A stretch of 6,339 nucleotides of DNA from Solirubrobacterales bacterium 70-9 (GTDB lineage: Bacteria > Actinomycetota > Thermoleophilia > Solirubrobacterales > 70-9), in the NCBI GenBank assembly GCA_001898095.1, contig MKSH01000142.1, positions 16,240 through 22,578 of the forward strand. Direction: 5' to 3'. Shown in pieces: positions 5,610 through 6,339 of the stretch. The position numbers were made by a program, and so were the translations under genes. Under the pieces are notes generated by a model. The model had not been told where the DNA came from and made no database searches. It saw only the letters and a program-made list of their open reading frames with translations. Numbering within the stretch: position 1 is the stretch's first letter; each line of letters opens with the position of its first letter.

Positions 5610-6339
5610 GCGCCCTCGACCTCGCGCTCGGCCGGGCGCGTCCGGCGAAGGCGAAGAAGGGCAAGCGCAGGTCGCGGGCGGCCGCGGTCTCGACCGAGTA
5701 CAGCCTGCTGCTGACGGCGACGCTCTGCCTGCTCGCCTTCGGCGCGGTGATGGTCTTCTCCGCCTCCTCGACCACCCAGGTCCTGCAGAACGGCGGCCTC
5801 GCCGACTCCGCCTACTACCTGCAGCGCACGCTGATCGTCGGCGCGATCGGCCTCGTCGTCATGCACTTCACCGCGCGGCACGGGCTGGGGGCGATCCGCC
5901 GCGCGACGCCGATCCTGCTCGCCGGCTCGATGTTCCTGCTGGTGGTCGTGCTGGGCGCCGGGCAGAGCGTCAACGGGGCGACCCGCTGGATCGGCAGCGG
6001 CTCCTTCCAGATCCAGCCTTCCGAGCTGGTCAAGGTGGCGCTCGTCCTCTACGCCGCCGACCTGCTCGCCCGCGAACCGAAGCGGGTGCGCTCGATCCAG
6101 GGCTTCATGCCGATCCTCCTGGTCACCGGCGCGGCGGCGCTGCTGATCATGCTGCAGCCGGACATGGGGACGACGATGGTGATCGCCTTCGCCATCGGCG
6201 CGACCCTGATCGCGGCGGGCGTCGCCCCCAAGGACATCGGCAAGATCGCCCTAGTGATCGGCGTCGGGATCCTCCTGATGACGCTGATCGAGCCCTACCG
6301 GATGGCCCGCCTGACCAGCTTCCTCAGCCCGAGCACCGA
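5606..6339 (+). CDS. ftsW: Septal peptidoglycan glycosyltransferase FtsW (SEDS family, 3' end outside window)
   Basis: Multi-pass membrane protein that polymerises lipid II at the division septum together with FtsI. The ATG overlaps the murD TGA (ATGA), so translation is probably coupled. The window holds the first 244 codons with no stop. A basic cytoplasmic N-tail (KAKKGKRRSR at 15-24) precedes the first membrane segment at about 34-53, which ends in VFSASS. More hydrophobic segments follow near 74-88, 101-117, 140-154, 168-183, 189-206 and 212-228. SEDS signatures are NGATRWIGSGSFQIQPSELV (123-142), which includes the conserved Trp 128 and QPSEL, LQPDMGTT (183-190) and YRMARLTSFLSP (231-242). 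The catalytic Asp of the family lies in a later extracellular loop, beyond the window, so activity cannot be judged. RodA is the paralogue to exclude; location after murD in a dcw cluster and the RLTSFLSP stretch favour FtsW. Confidence 0.93.
   Translation, partial: MSALDLALGRARPAKAKKGKRRSRAAAVSTEYSLLLTATLCLLAFGAVMVFSASSTTQVLQNGGLADSAYYLQRTLIVGAIGLVVMHFTARHGLGAIRRATPILLAGSMFLLVVVLGAGQSVNGATRWIGSGSFQIQPSELVKVALVLYAADLLAREPKRVRSIQGFMPILLVTGAAALLIMLQPDMGTTMVIAFAIGATLIAAGVAPKDIGKIALVIGVGILLMTLIEPYRMARLTSFLSPST

Overview
The window is a stretch of the dcw (division and cell wall) cluster, all on the + strand, in the order [ftsI end]-murE-murF-mraY-murD-ftsW(start). Base composition is very GC-rich (about 70% by eye) with strong G/C preference at third codon positions, GTG/TTG start options and little Shine-Dalgarno sequence. 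Together with the mDAP-type MurE and the protein style, this suggests a high-GC actinobacterium, possibly a Thermoleophilia/Solirubrobacterales-like lineage. That placement is an inference and was not checked against a database.

Layout. Bases 1-44 hold the last residues of an upstream gene, probably the ftsI/PBP transpeptidase. After a 39-nt gap with a -10-like box just before the start codon comes murE (84-1574). murF (1571-2995) overlaps murE by 4 nt. mraY (2997-3971) begins one base after the murF stop and has the only strong Shine-Dalgarno sequence in the window. A 234-nt gap (3972-4205) follows. It carries a sigma70-type promoter candidate, three successive RNA hairpins and a possible short upstream ORF that ends exactly on the murD start. 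murD (4206-5609) overlaps ftsW (5606 onward, cut by the window end) by 4 nt.

How the genes work together. MurD, MurE and MurF successively add D-Glu, meso-diaminopimelate and D-Ala-D-Ala to UDP-MurNAc-peptide in the cytoplasm. MraY transfers the finished phospho-MurNAc-pentapeptide to undecaprenyl phosphate to make lipid I. After MurG (expected downstream, outside the window) forms lipid II, FtsW with its partner FtsI polymerises and cross-links it at the septum.

The most unusual item is a near-perfect 49-nt palindrome (21-nt arms, 20 of 21 matching, 7-nt centre) inside the murE reading frame at 905-953. It is AT-richer than its surroundings, keeps the frame open and adds about 12-16 residues to a surface region of the MurE central domain. 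It looks like a protein-coding palindromic repeat inserted in frame. Second in interest are the structured murD leader and a conserved-site Asn-to-Asp change in MraY. The rest is an ordinary cell-wall synthesis operon.
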